From Tropicibacter sp. R16_0 (GTDB lineage Bacteria; Pseudomonadota; Alphaproteobacteria; Rhodobacterales; Rhodobacteraceae), in assembly GCF_017743935.1 (NCBI RefSeq), contig NZ_JAGHRE010000001.1, positions 716,438-780,437 on the forward strand: DNA of 64,000 nucleotides, read 5' to 3'. Positions 33,764 to 42,391 of this stretch are shown here, in pieces (within the stretch, counting starts at the first letter, position 1; each line of letters begins with the position of its first letter). The notes under the pieces were generated by a model, which was not told the origin of the DNA, searched no databases, and was given only the letters and a program-made list of their open reading frames with translations. A program made the position numbers and the translations under genes.

Positions 33764-35380
33764 TTAGGTCCGCCGTTTGACGACCAGTTCGGCCTCCAGG
33801 GTCTGCGCCAGTGACTTCAATCGGGCCTCTCCGACCTCGCCATAAAGCGCTCGCGAGGAGCTGGGCAGCAGCAGTTCAAGCTGCTTCTTCTTTGGATACC
33901 ACTTCAAACTGCCCAATTCGGCGTCCTTTTGCATCCATAACATTGCACCGAACCGCATGGCCTTGCCCAGGATCTCGGCCTGCTTCTGTTCTTTCTCGTC
34001 CAACAGCTCATAAAGTGGTTCAAACCGGTTGCCTTCGCGCTTGTTGCGATAGCGATGCTGCAGCGCGAGCCCCAGGAAGACCCGTTCCGAGTGTTTCAAC
34101 CCGCCGAGGTTGGCGCGGGTTGCGTTGTCGAAACAAACCTCGGCGCGATAGTCGGGATGCGCACGCCAGCTCACGTCATGCAGAAGACAGGCCGCCTTGA
34201 CCAGGCGAACGCGCGACTTGGGTGCGGATTTGAAAAGCGGCATGACAAAGTCAAACAGCTGCTTGCCAAAACCGGGCAGTCGGGCATCTTTGGATTCAGC
34301 GAAGTAGCAGCTTTCGATCAGCGGGTCGCGCTTGCGCAGGCGCAGCGGCATCTGTTCATACAGCAGCCCCTCGCGAATTCCGTAGCTCGAGATCGCAATG
34401 TCCTTGGGTTTGAACGTGCGCAGCAACCGAACCAGAACATCCGCCGCATAGGGCACCAACGCCATGCGGGACGAAGACACCCCGGCGGCGCTGCGGATTT
34501 TGTCTGTATTGCCGGTTTCGATGAACTTGACCGTCTCACGCACATCATGGGCGGTCATGCGGTACTCGTGCAGAACCTTGAGCGGATAGCCCCGGCGCAA
34601 CATGTCGATGCGCGCAATCGCGCGCCAGCTGCCGCCCACCAGGAACAGGCGATCGCGTTGGGGGCCGAGTTGGTCACGCAGCCCCTCCATCACCTCCTTG
34701 ATGTGTGCCCGCCGCCCTTTGCGACCCCCTTTGATGTCGCGCAGCTTTAGGGGCCCCAGGGATGACGTCACGCGCCGACCCACTGTGTTGTCGGAAATCT
34801 CGGCCAACTCCATGGACGAGCCGCCTATGTCGCAGATCAGACCATAGGCCCCGGGCCACCCCAGCAAAACGCCTTGGGCCGACAGCCGCGCCTCTTCCTG
34901 ACCGTCGATAACCTGAATGTGCAGGCCGGTCTGTTCCAGCACTTCGGCGCAAAACTCCGGCCCGTCTTTGGCGTCACGCACGGCTGCAGTGGCGACCACG
35001 TGCAAGGGCGGAAGGTCAAGGCCCTTGGCCAGATGCTGGAACCGTTCCAGCGCCGCAAGCGCCCGTTCACGTCCTTTCGGGTTCAATCGGCCGGTTTCGG
35101 ACAGGCCGGCACCCAAGGCGCACATGATCTTTTCGTTGTAAAAATAGGCTGGTGAGCGCGCTGCACCGTCAAAAACCACCATCCGGACCGAGTTCGAGCC
35201 GACATCGACCACGCCGATCCGGGACAAATGCCGGACGCTCGGATCATCAAACAGCGGGCGGCCAAATACGCCCCATTCGGGCGCGCTTTCATCAGTGAGC
35301 AGATCCATGTCGTCCCCAGATAGATCGTGGTCAGAGTGCGAGATTGCAGGGTCTGCGTCAATTGTCATGGTGGTCTGCAT
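33764..35380 (-). CDS. ppx: Exopolyphosphatase, Ppx/GppA family
   Basis: 538 residues. The actin/ASKHA-fold begins at IGVVDVGSNSVRMVVFDG (about residues 55-72), then GAGLSETGRLNPKG, AAVRDAKDGPEF and the phosphate loop ICDIGGSSMELAEI; a C-terminal HD-like helical part includes LLHDVSWRAHPDYR. Releases phosphate from polyphosphate or pppGpp. The first 50 residues are an acidic extension. It follows hdaA by 8 bp on the same strand. A ppk gene, often between hdaA and ppx in relatives as I recall, is absent. Confidence 0.93.
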   Translation of the reverse strand: MQTTMTIDADPAISHSDHDLSGDDMDLLTDESAPEWGVFGRPLFDDPSVRHLSRIGVVDVGSNSVRMVVFDGAARSPAYFYNEKIMCALGAGLSETGRLNPKGRERALAALERFQHLAKGLDLPPLHVVATAAVRDAKDGPEFCAEVLEQTGLHIQVIDGQEEARLSAQGVLLGWPGAYGLICDIGGSSMELAEISDNTVGRRVTSSLGPLKLRDIKGGRKGRRAHIKEVMEGLRDQLGPQRDRLFLVGGSWRAIARIDMLRRGYPLKVLHEYRMTAHDVRETVKFIETGNTDKIRSAAGVSSSRMALVPYAADVLVRLLRTFKPKDIAISSYGIREGLLYEQMPLRLRKRDPLIESCYFAESKDARLPGFGKQLFDFVMPLFKSAPKSRVRLVKAACLLHDVSWRAHPDYRAEVCFDNATRANLGGLKHSERVFLGLALQHRYRNKREGNRFEPLYELLDEKEQKQAEILGKAMRFGAMLWMQKDAELGSLKWYPKKKQLELLLPSSSRALYGEVGEARLKSLAQTLEAELVVKRRT

Positions 35381-35388
35381 CCAAAGGG

Positions 35389-36060
35389 TCAGAGGGTGTC
35401 ATCATTCAGCAACCGGATCGCAAGCGCCCGGGTGATGGTGCGTTTTTCGGCGAGCGCCACGCGGTCCAGGCGTTCCACCACCTGTGCGGCGGTATCGAAA
35501 CGACGGTCCATGTGGTTGACAAGGTAAGAGATCACCTCGGGCTTGGGGCTGAGCTGGCGGTCCACAAAGAGCTTGGCGAGCACCGCACAAAGGAGCGCAT
35601 CATCAGGCGGGTCCAGCGCCACGTGATGGGCGCCCTGGATGCGGCTTTGCAGATCGGGCAGGGGCATTTCCCAGAACCGGGGCGCCAGGCGACCGGTCAT
35701 CAGCAGGGTGTTCCCTTCGGCCAGGGTCAGGTTGTGCAGGTGAAACAGGGCTTTCTGCTTTTCCAGATCGTCAGCGACAAAAGGCACATCCTCGACCGCG
35801 ATGGGGCCGGTGGCCAGATCCGGCACAGCGTCATAGGTCAGATCGCGCGCATTCACGATGCGCCCGCCGGTTTCACCTGCCCAGACGTGCGCTAGGTGGG
35901 TTTTGCCAGACCCGGCAGGGCCAGTCAGCACCAGCTTGTTTCCCGGCCAGCTTGAGGCCGAGATCATGGCGACGGCCAGCGCGTTGGCGGGCGAGACAAA
36001 GAAATCCTCTCGCCCCAGAGCCGTCTTGGCGGGGAGATCGAAACTCAGCTGTTCGGCCAT
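35389..36060 (-). CDS. hdaA: DnaA-inactivator HdaA
   Basis: 223 residues of DnaA-like AAA+ without the DNA-binding domain IV. The N-terminus AEQLSFDLP carries the beta-clamp-binding motif (Q-L-S-F-D-L), Walker A is GPAGSGKT (47-54), Walker B-like IAVEDVPFVADD, and sensor region LMTGRLAPRFW. With the clamp and ADP it stimulates ATP hydrolysis by DnaA, preventing over-initiation. ATG 36060 is chosen so that the clamp motif is N-terminal. The start overlaps closely with the AI-2E permease stop, forming an operon. Confidence 0.93.
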   Translation of the reverse strand: MAEQLSFDLPAKTALGREDFFVSPANALAVAMISASSWPGNKLVLTGPAGSGKTHLAHVWAGETGGRIVNARDLTYDAVPDLATGPIAVEDVPFVADDLEKQKALFHLHNLTLAEGNTLLMTGRLAPRFWEMPLPDLQSRIQGAHHVALDPPDDALLCAVLAKLFVDRQLSPKPEVISYLVNHMDRRFDTAAQVVERLDRVALAEKRTITRALAIRLLNDDTL

Positions 36061-36061
36061 T

Positions 36062-37129
36062 TTATTCGGTGTCCTGTCCCGACACGCCGCGATAGAGGCG
36101 GCTGTCCAAATATTGCGCTGTGGCAAAGCGGGCGATCACGCCAAGGGCGGCAGCAACCGGGACGGCAACCAACATGCCCACAAAGCCAAAGAGCGCGCCA
36201 AAGACGGACAAGGCCAAGAGCAGCCAGACCGGGTGCAAGCCGACAGAGCTGCCCACCAACTTGGGGGTCAGCACGTTGCCTTCGATCACCTGACCAAAGG
36301 CAAAGATCGCTGCGACGATGCCGATGGACACCCAGTCGCCCCAGAATTGGAACATGGCAAGACCGATGGCCAATGCGCCGCCGATCAACGCGCCCAGATA
36401 CGGAATAAAGGTCACGAGACCCGCGATGAAGCCCACGATCAGTCCAAATTGCAAGCCAACGATCATCAGGGCCACGGCATAGTAGGTGCCCAGGATCAGG
36501 CAGACAGTGCCCATGCCGCGCACAAAAGAGGCGAGCACCTTGTCGATGTCGGTGGCCAGCTGGCGGATGACGGGTTGGTGGTCGCGGGGCAGCAGCTCGT
36601 CAATGCGCTCGATCATGCGGTCCCAGTCCAGCAGCAGATAGACGGCCACGACCGGCACAATAACCAGCAACACGACTATGTTGACGGCCGAACCGACCGA
36701 CCCCAAGAGCCCCTCCAATAGGTCGCCGCTGCGCGCCTTGAGCGTTTCACCCACGGTGGCCAGCATTTGATGCGCGTTGGATTCGCGATCCATCAACGAA
36801 GGGAAACGTTCGTCGACAAAGACACGCAGGTCGCGGAAGAGTTGCGGCAGAACCTCGATCAGGTCGATCAGCTGCGCGATCAGGGCTGGAACAACCATCA
36901 AGATCATGATCACGAACAAAAGGACCGAGGCGATGGTGATCACGCCGGTTGCGGCCATGCGCGTCAGACCCAAGGCCTCGAGCCGGTCTGCTATCGGGTC
37001 GATGAAATAGGCAATGGCACCGCCGATCACAAAGGGCAGAAGGACGTCACCCAGAAACCACAGAGCAAGGACGAAGACCGCCAATACAATGCCCCAATAC
37101 CGAACCTGTTCTTTAACTGTCAGGGACAT
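36062..37129 (-). CDS. AI-2E transporter-family permease
   Basis: 355 residues with about eight transmembrane helices: four in the first third, then a soluble stretch (RERFPSLMDRESNA-like, about 110-140), and four in the second half with GLVTFIPYLGALIGG, the family signature. The family (TqsA/PerM/YhhQ-like) includes AI-2 exporters and sodium/proton antiporters, so signal export is not implied. ATG 37129 follows AGGGAC-type spacing; the first 14 residues of the longer frame are not conserved. Co-transcribed with hdaA and ppx. Confidence 0.88.
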   Translation of the reverse strand: MSLTVKEQVRYWGIVLAVFVLALWFLGDVLLPFVIGGAIAYFIDPIADRLEALGLTRMAATGVITIASVLLFVIMILMVVPALIAQLIDLIEVLPQLFRDLRVFVDERFPSLMDRESNAHQMLATVGETLKARSGDLLEGLLGSVGSAVNIVVLLVIVPVVAVYLLLDWDRMIERIDELLPRDHQPVIRQLATDIDKVLASFVRGMGTVCLILGTYYAVALMIVGLQFGLIVGFIAGLVTFIPYLGALIGGALAIGLAMFQFWGDWVSIGIVAAIFAFGQVIEGNVLTPKLVGSSVGLHPVWLLLALSVFGALFGFVGMLVAVPVAAALGVIARFATAQYLDSRLYRGVSGQDTE

Positions 37130-37199
37130 GCCTGCTCCAAACCCGTGAACGTTGTAGTGTACATCGCCCAAGGTGGAGCAGGTTGCAAGCGTTCTGAAC

Positions 37200-39083
37200 C
37201 TAGAAGACCACGTTCAACATGGTCAGGGACACCACCAGGAACAGCACGGTCATGATGCCGCCCGAGCGGACGAAATCCATCACTTTGTAGCCCGCAGGCC
37301 CCATGATCAGCGCGTTCACCTGATGGGTCGGGATGATGAAACTGTTCGAGGTCGAAATTGCGACTGTGAGTGCAAAGATCGCCGGATTGGCCCCGGCCGC
37401 GACAGCAATTGACACGGCCAGCGGCACCAAAAGCACGGTGGCACCGACATTGGACATCACCAACGAGAATACGGTGGCCAGAATGGCGACCCCTGCCTGT
37501 AGCGACCAGATCGGCCAGCCATCAAGGATCAGCATGATCTGCTGGGCGATCCATGCGGCAGTGCCGGTGTTTTGCACGGCCTGTCCAAGGGGGATGAGGC
37601 TGGCCAACAGGAACACCGTGTTCCAGCCCACCGCGCGATAGGCCTCGTCAATGCTGAGCACGCGGCTCAGAAGCATTCCGACCGCGCCCACAAGCAAACA
37701 CAGCGACAGGCGGATGTCCGTGAACAGGATCAGTGAGACGGCGATGACAAAGAACAGCAGCGCCCAGCCGACCTTTTGCGGGCGCAGCTCTTCTTGCGGA
37801 AAGTCCGAGGTCACCACGATGAAATCAGGGTTCCGCTTGATCCGTGTCAGGTTATCCCACCGTGTATGCGAGACGAGCATGTCACCCGGTTTGAATTCGA
37901 CCAGGCCAATGGCCGTTGGCTCATGATCTTCGGTTTCGACGTGGCTGAGCGTATCTTCGCCGCGGTGGATGGCCAACAGGCTCAGGCCATAGGTCTTGCG
38001 CAGCTGCAGCTCGCGGGGGCATTTGCCGATCAACTGGCTGTCGGGCGGGATGACCAGTTCGGCGATGCCGGCGTTGGTGGTGGCGAACTCTTCGGAAAAC
38101 ACATCCAGCTCGGGGCGGACATGCAGCCCGTATTTGCGGGCAAAGCTGTGTACCACCTTGGATTTCCCGATAATCGCCAGCCGACAGGGGGCGGCGATTT
38201 CGGCGGTCAGGATCTGTACCATCGACACTTTGCCACGATAGAAGGTCGAGATGATGTACAGGTTGTTCTCAAGGTTGATGTCCGCCAGGATCTGCCCCAC
38301 CAGCGGGCTGTCGGCGGGCACGTCGACCTCGAAAACCTCGGCTTTCAGGCCATAGACCCTTTTGAGGTAGGTTTGCGTGCCTTGTGCTGTGGTGCCGTCG
38401 ACACGAGCCGGAACGGCGGGCAGGACCCAGCGCCCCAAAACCAGAAAATAGACGATCCCGGTCAGGATCAGGACGGCGCCGATCGGAAAGACGGAAAACA
38501 AGCCAAAGGACTCCATCTTTCGTCCCTCGGGCAGGCCTTCATTTGCGGTCAGGATCAGATCGTTGAGCAGGATGAGCGGCGACGAGCCGACCATAGTCAT
38601 GGTGCCGCCAAGAATGGCGCAAAAGCCCATGGGCATCAGCAAGCGCGACAGGGGAATACCCGATCGGGACGAGATGCGGCTGACCACCGGAAGGAAAAGG
38701 GCGGCGGCGCCCACGTTTTGCATGAAGGATGAAATCACCCCCACCGTGCCGGAAATGATCGGCAGAATGCGCCCTTCGGTTCGGCCGCCGTATTTTAGGA
38801 TGACGGCGGCCACCTTGTTCATGATCCCGGTCTTGTCCAGGCCTGCGCCCACGATCATCACCGCGATGATCGAGATCACCGCGTTGGATGCAAAGCCGTC
38901 AAACAGGTTGTTGACATCTGCCAGGCTCTCGAGTCCGGGCAGGTAGCTGAGCATGCCGATGATAACCAGCACCAGAATGGCGCTAAGGTCTATTCGTATC
39001 AGCTCGGAAACAAAGAGAAAAACGGTGAATGCCAAGAGCGCGGCGACCACGCCCATTTCGTAAGTAAAGGCAAGTTGTTCCAC
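37200..39083 (-). CDS. SLC13-family permease with two TrkA-C (RCK_C) domains
   Basis: 627 residues. An N-terminal transmembrane block (MGVVAALLAFTVFLFVSE; GVISSFMQNVGAAALFLPV), a soluble middle with two RCK_C domains (about residues 215-420; EVDVPADSPLVGQIL and ELVIPPDSQLIGKCP), and a second membrane block ending SNSFIIPTHQVNALIMGP. That is the layout of the ArsB/NhaD-related SLC13 group that moves sulfate, dicarboxylates or other anions. A sulfate/organic-acid role is family inference only. Divergent from the LuxR-type gene. Confidence 0.88.
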   Translation of the reverse strand: MEQLAFTYEMGVVAALLAFTVFLFVSELIRIDLSAILVLVIIGMLSYLPGLESLADVNNLFDGFASNAVISIIAVMIVGAGLDKTGIMNKVAAVILKYGGRTEGRILPIISGTVGVISSFMQNVGAAALFLPVVSRISSRSGIPLSRLLMPMGFCAILGGTMTMVGSSPLILLNDLILTANEGLPEGRKMESFGLFSVFPIGAVLILTGIVYFLVLGRWVLPAVPARVDGTTAQGTQTYLKRVYGLKAEVFEVDVPADSPLVGQILADINLENNLYIISTFYRGKVSMVQILTAEIAAPCRLAIIGKSKVVHSFARKYGLHVRPELDVFSEEFATTNAGIAELVIPPDSQLIGKCPRELQLRKTYGLSLLAIHRGEDTLSHVETEDHEPTAIGLVEFKPGDMLVSHTRWDNLTRIKRNPDFIVVTSDFPQEELRPQKVGWALLFFVIAVSLILFTDIRLSLCLLVGAVGMLLSRVLSIDEAYRAVGWNTVFLLASLIPLGQAVQNTGTAAWIAQQIMLILDGWPIWSLQAGVAILATVFSLVMSNVGATVLLVPLAVSIAVAAGANPAIFALTVAISTSNSFIIPTHQVNALIMGPAGYKVMDFVRSGGIMTVLFLVVSLTMLNVVF

Positions 39084-39198
39084 TCCGCCCCCGTTCAGTC
39101 TGTCGTTGGTATTGAAATTATCCTAAACAATGGCTGGATATATTGTCATGATGTTTCTTTAGGTCCAGTTCGCCGGTTCGAATAGAACTCGTCTGCAA

Positions 39199-39214
39199 TG
39201 AGGAATTCCGCACT
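39199..39214. repeat. Left copy of 16-bp direct repeat flanking luxR-type gene
   Basis: TGAGGAATTCCGCACT, an exact match to 40082-40097. It ends 45 bp before the GTG start at 39259, so it is within the promoter of the regulator. The core is the palindrome GGAATTCC. Confidence 0.85.
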
Positions 39215-39258
39215 TGTCAATTTCCCAAAATGAAATTGGTTTGACTGGAGCGAGTTGA

Positions 39259-40071
39259 GTGGTTGAACGTGTAAACATGAGGCCCGTTGGGCAGGCAGAT
39301 GAGGGCGATCCAGGACATGTGTTGGAGCAGGTCAACAGGATTGCCGAAGCAACGAGTATCGAGACGGTTTGGGAGCTTCTTGTCTCTGGCTTGGCGGCTT
39401 ACGGTTTTGTGCGGGTGAACTATGGCCTTACGCGGGGTCGCGTCGGCAGCAGTATCGGGGATCCGCAGGATGTGCTCTTTCTGAGCACCCATTCCCTGGA
39501 TCGCGTGCGCGACCATCATGTGTCCGGGCTGTATCGCGGAACACCTGAATACCGTTGGGTTCTGGAAAACGTCGGTTGGGTGTCCTGGGGGTGGGTTCAG
39601 GAACAACGGGCGCTGGGCAAGTTGTCAGCCGACGAATGCCGGGCAATGGATGCGGTACAAGCGGAACGTCGACGCGCCGGAGTGTCGATCAGCTTTGCCG
39701 AAAGCAGCCATCGCACCAAAGGCGCCATGGGCCTGGCGGCAGAGCGGGGGGTGCTTCAGTCGGATCTGGATCAGAGATTTCCGGCCATGTCCGCTCCAGT
39801 GATGGCCTTGTGCAACATGGGACACTTCAAGATGTCGCAAATGCCCTTGCCGGTGCTGCGGAGCAAATTGGCCGAGCGTCAGCGGGAGCTTCTGGAATGG
39901 GTGGCAGACGGCAAGACGATGCAAGACATCGGCGTTCTGACCGGGCTGTCGGTCAGCGCGATCGAAAAGCATCTGCGCCGTGCACGTGAGGCTTTGGGGG
40001 TAGAAACCACGGCCCAAGCCGTAGCCAAAGCGGCTTTTTTGAACCAGATGTTCGTGTCGCGCGGCATCTAG
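39259..40071 (+). CDS. LuxR-family regulator
   Basis: 270 residues. The N-terminal 180 form an autoinducer-binding-like domain (SIETVWELLVSGLAAYGFVR, HSLDRVRDHHVSGLYRGTPE), and the last 65 a LuxR HTH: LAERQRELLEWVADGKTMQD, then TGLSVSAIEKHLRRAREALG. Ligand residues of LuxR are not clearly conserved, and no LuxI synthase lies in the window, so it may be a solo or bind another molecule. GTG 39259 is preferred: GGAG eight bases upstream, whereas ATG 39277 has none. Bracketed by the 16-bp repeat. Divergent from the SLC13 gene. Confidence 0.85.
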   Translation: MVERVNMRPVGQADEGDPGHVLEQVNRIAEATSIETVWELLVSGLAAYGFVRVNYGLTRGRVGSSIGDPQDVLFLSTHSLDRVRDHHVSGLYRGTPEYRWVLENVGWVSWGWVQEQRALGKLSADECRAMDAVQAERRRAGVSISFAESSHRTKGAMGLAAERGVLQSDLDQRFPAMSAPVMALCNMGHFKMSQMPLPVLRSKLAERQRELLEWVADGKTMQDIGVLTGLSVSAIEKHLRRAREALGVETTAQAVAKAAFLNQMFVSRGI

Positions 40072-40081
40072 GACCCGGGGT

Positions 40082-40097
40082 TGAGGAATTCCGCACT
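40082..40097. repeat. Right copy of 16-bp direct repeat flanking luxR-type gene
   Basis: TGAGGAATTCCGCACT, 11 bp after the LuxR stop codon at 40071; identical to 39199-39214. The two copies bracket the gene with its promoter, either as a recombination footprint or as paired regulator sites. Confidence 0.85.
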
Positions 40098-40284
40098 CCA
40101 CAGCCATATGAAAAGAAAGCAGATTGGGCGGGCTTCGTGAGTGAAACCCGCAAAGTGGAACGCAGTGTATCGGACATTTTCCGACACAGTGCGAGGGTCA
40201 TCCTACGCTTTGCTTCAGCCGCCGCTACCGGTTGGGGTGTGAAGTGCACCGGCTTCCCCGGATCGTGAGGGGAAGTCGCTTTTT
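40098..40284 (+). ncRNA. Putative small RNA with terminator downstream of luxR-type gene
   Basis: No ORF fits. Structure on the + strand: a weak GGGCTT/AAACCC stem (about 40131-40148); a 14-bp stem with two mismatches around CGCAGTGTATCGGA-CATTT-TCCGACACAGTGCG (40161-40193); then a clean intrinsic terminator CTTCCCC (40253-40259) / GGGGAAG (40269-40275) with TCGCTTTTT. A transcript started near the right repeat copy would be about 150-190 nt. The 5' end is not defined by a clear promoter. Confidence 0.45.
40253..40284 (+). terminator. Intrinsic terminator
   Basis: CTTCCCC/GGGGAAG stem with 9-nt loop and a TCGCTTTTT tail. Directly after it lies another stem, GGGGCGGTCCG (40287-40297) / CGGATCGCCCC (40307-40317), 11 pairs with one G-U. 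The remaining sequence to 40492 shows nothing further. Confidence 0.75.
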
Positions 40285-40492
40285 CTGGGGCGGTCCGGAA
40301 TTTTGACGGATCGCCCCGGATTTCTGGTTGGGGCGCGCACCCCCATCGGTCATTGTCCCATCCTGATCGAGTTCGCCCCAACCCTTCCGTGCTTAGTTGA
40401 AGCCAGTACTTTGGTTCGCGCGACAGCCCCTGCGTTTGAAAACTCAGCTTAGCGCCCGAAGGTGTTTCAGGGTTTTTGATTGGCGCAAAGCG

Positions 40493-41152
40493 CTATTGCG
40501 GTGCCTTGTCCCGGGCGCGTGTCTTTTGCGAAACTCTGGTCGCCGAGGCATGCGGGTCGAATTGTAACTGAGAGGTTTTCCAAAGAAACAGGCTCCAACA
40601 GGCTTGGCCGATGAATTTGGAGCCGTCCTCGAGCAGATAATAGTAACTGATGTTGGCCTCTTCCAATCGATCCAGGACAAGGGACAGCGCGAAGAACCCG
40701 ATCCCTGTGCACAAAGTCAAAGCATATGGTTTCCAGACCCTTCGACCGGTGATCAAGATCACGAGCAACGACGCAGCATAAAGCGCAAAGAGTGATTTTT
40801 CGTCCAGCCCGGTCAGACGCGGCCAGGCCCCTTCGTGCAGCATGAACATGTCGTCCAGAACCAGCACAGCAGTCAGCAAGCCGATGGCCAGCAAAAACGC
40901 TCGCGCGTCCTTTGCCGCGTTGCAGACAAGGCCTGCGAACACTGCAACGGCTGCGCCGCTTATCCACAACAGATTGCCAAAGTTCGACAGCGCCCCCCAA
41001 TATGACTTGCCTTTGGCAACGGCCATTGGATCACGGGTCAACATCGAGATGTCGATATCTTTGGCAGTGCTGAATGCAAGAAGGCAAAGAAGGACGATGC
41101 AGCAGAGCGCTACAGTCACAATGATTGATCTGACTTGCGAGCCGGCTGCCAT
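40493..41152 (-). CDS. Multi-pass membrane protein of unknown function
   Basis: 219 residues with about six transmembrane helices (for example IIVTVALCCIVLLCLLAFST, LLAIGLLTAVLVLDDMFMLH, LFALYAASLLVILITG). Acidic/His residues recur at helix ends: LDDMFMLHE, LDRLEE and YYLLEDGSKFIG. Such D/E/H clustering is reminiscent of membrane hydrolases of the ceramidase-like superfamily, but I cannot assign it. Soluble basic C-terminal tail (KTRARDKAPQ). Start at 41152; isolated between non-coding regions. Confidence 0.7.
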   Translation of the reverse strand: MAAGSQVRSIIVTVALCCIVLLCLLAFSTAKDIDISMLTRDPMAVAKGKSYWGALSNFGNLLWISGAAVAVFAGLVCNAAKDARAFLLAIGLLTAVLVLDDMFMLHEGAWPRLTGLDEKSLFALYAASLLVILITGRRVWKPYALTLCTGIGFFALSLVLDRLEEANISYYYLLEDGSKFIGQACWSLFLWKTSQLQFDPHASATRVSQKTRARDKAPQ

Positions 41153-41254
41153 AAAATTCCCATTTTGATATCAGGACTTAAAGGCACCTTACGTTTCGAA
41201 CCGCGCTTTGTCGATGTTCACGTCCCAAGCAGACGCGGGCGGCTGCTTGACCCC

Positions 41255-42229
41255 TTAACTGTGCAGCGTGCCCAATTCCGGCGTGTCTTTGTTGGCCTTT
41301 TCGTCGGGCCAATTGGTGCGCCAGGTTTCGGCTGACCAGTGACCGCAATGCACCGATGGCCTGTCAAAACCGGGCAAGGGGGCAAGGAGGGGGGCAACCA
41401 CAACGTCATGACGCGGCACGGCAAAGTAGGGGAACGAATAGCGCTCTTTGCCGGAATGGTTCACCACCCGATGCGGGGTCGAGACCAGCCGCCCACCGGA
41501 CCACAGTTCCAGCATGTCGCCGATGTTGACGACAAAGCCGCCGGGCGGGCAGTCGGGGGTGATCCAACCACCATCGCGGGTCTGCACCTCGAGCCCGCCA
41601 ACCGGATCGGGGGCGATGATGGTCAGGGCGTCGGTATCCTTGTGCGGATGGATGCCGAACCCCGGCTGATCCGGCGCCTGGGGCGGATAGTGCAGCAGGG
41701 TCATGTTGGTCATCGGCGTGACAAAGGCGTCCTGAAACGTCCTGGGGGGCAGGTCCAATGCTTCGGCCAGGGCGCCCAGCAACAACAGCGCCACGTCATC
41801 CAGTTGCGACCAATATGCGAGAACCCGGTCTCGGGCCTTGGGAACTTCGGCTGGCCAGCGGTTGGGGCCATACAATGCGCAGTCAGTCACCACCGGGTCC
41901 GTCGCGGCGACCTCTTGGTGCAGCTTGTAGCCTTCGTATTTGTCGGCTGTTCCCGATCCATCGTTGGGCGAAAAGAAGCCAAACGGGATGAACCCGCGGT
42001 AGTTTTCACGTGTGATGGCCTGGTCCCATTTGCGGTCTTCGGGCACCGCAAAGATCGCGCGGACACAAGCGCGCATATCGTCCACCGTTTCCTGCGACAC
42101 ACCCGTACCCACGATCGACAGAAACCCGATGTCGGTGCAGGCCTCGTGGATTTGCTTTACCACGTTGGCTCTGTCCGGGTGCTCCGCATCGCGCAAAGGC
42201 GAGATGTCGATGGTGGGAATGCTCTGCAT
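41255..42229 (-). CDS. 2-oxoglutarate/Fe(II) oxygenase, IPNS family
   Basis: 324 residues, second such enzyme in the window. [10 protein letters not shown] near the N-terminus; iron ligands in [12 protein letters not shown] (H-x-D) and [10 protein letters not shown]-x-S as RYSFPYF. GGAG seven bases before ATG 42229 and the position of IPTIDIS support that start over 42301. Unrelated in substrate to the 906-1907 gene as far as can be seen. Divergent from proS across 162 bp. Cytosolic, substrate unknown. Confidence 0.88.
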   Translation of the reverse strand: MQSIPTIDISPLRDAEHPDRANVVKQIHEACTDIGFLSIVGTGVSQETVDDMRACVRAIFAVPEDRKWDQAITRENYRGFIPFGFFSPNDGSGTADKYEGYKLHQEVAATDPVVTDCALYGPNRWPAEVPKARDRVLAYWSQLDDVALLLLGALAEALDLPPRTFQDAFVTPMTNMTLLHYPPQAPDQPGFGIHPHKDTDALTIIAPDPVGGLEVQTRDGGWITPDCPPGGFVVNIGDMLELWSGGRLVSTPHRVVNHSGKERYSFPYFAVPRHDVVVAPLLAPLPGFDRPSVHCGHWSAETWRTNWPDEKANKDTPELGTLHS

Positions 42230-42391
42230 TTCGCGCTCCAGTACTGTCCGTTGGTCGAGCGTCGTCTTAGACCACCGGTAGTTCAACCCGAATTCCGACA
42301 CATCGGGGTCGCGAAAAGCTCAAAGGCTGATTGCCCCGCGACCACCGATGGCTTAGACCACAAAAAAACGCAAATGATCAGAGAGACCGCA

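Noticed and set aside
39171..39185. GGTTCGAAT, a tRNA T-loop-like string
   Set aside because: No acceptor or anticodon stems can be drawn around it, so it is not a tRNA or a tRNA-type attachment site.
41339..42391. 351-codon N-terminal extension of proS
   Set aside because: Antisense to the 2-oxoglutarate oxygenase; ProRS starts at 42392 by homology to [13 protein letters not shown] N-termini.
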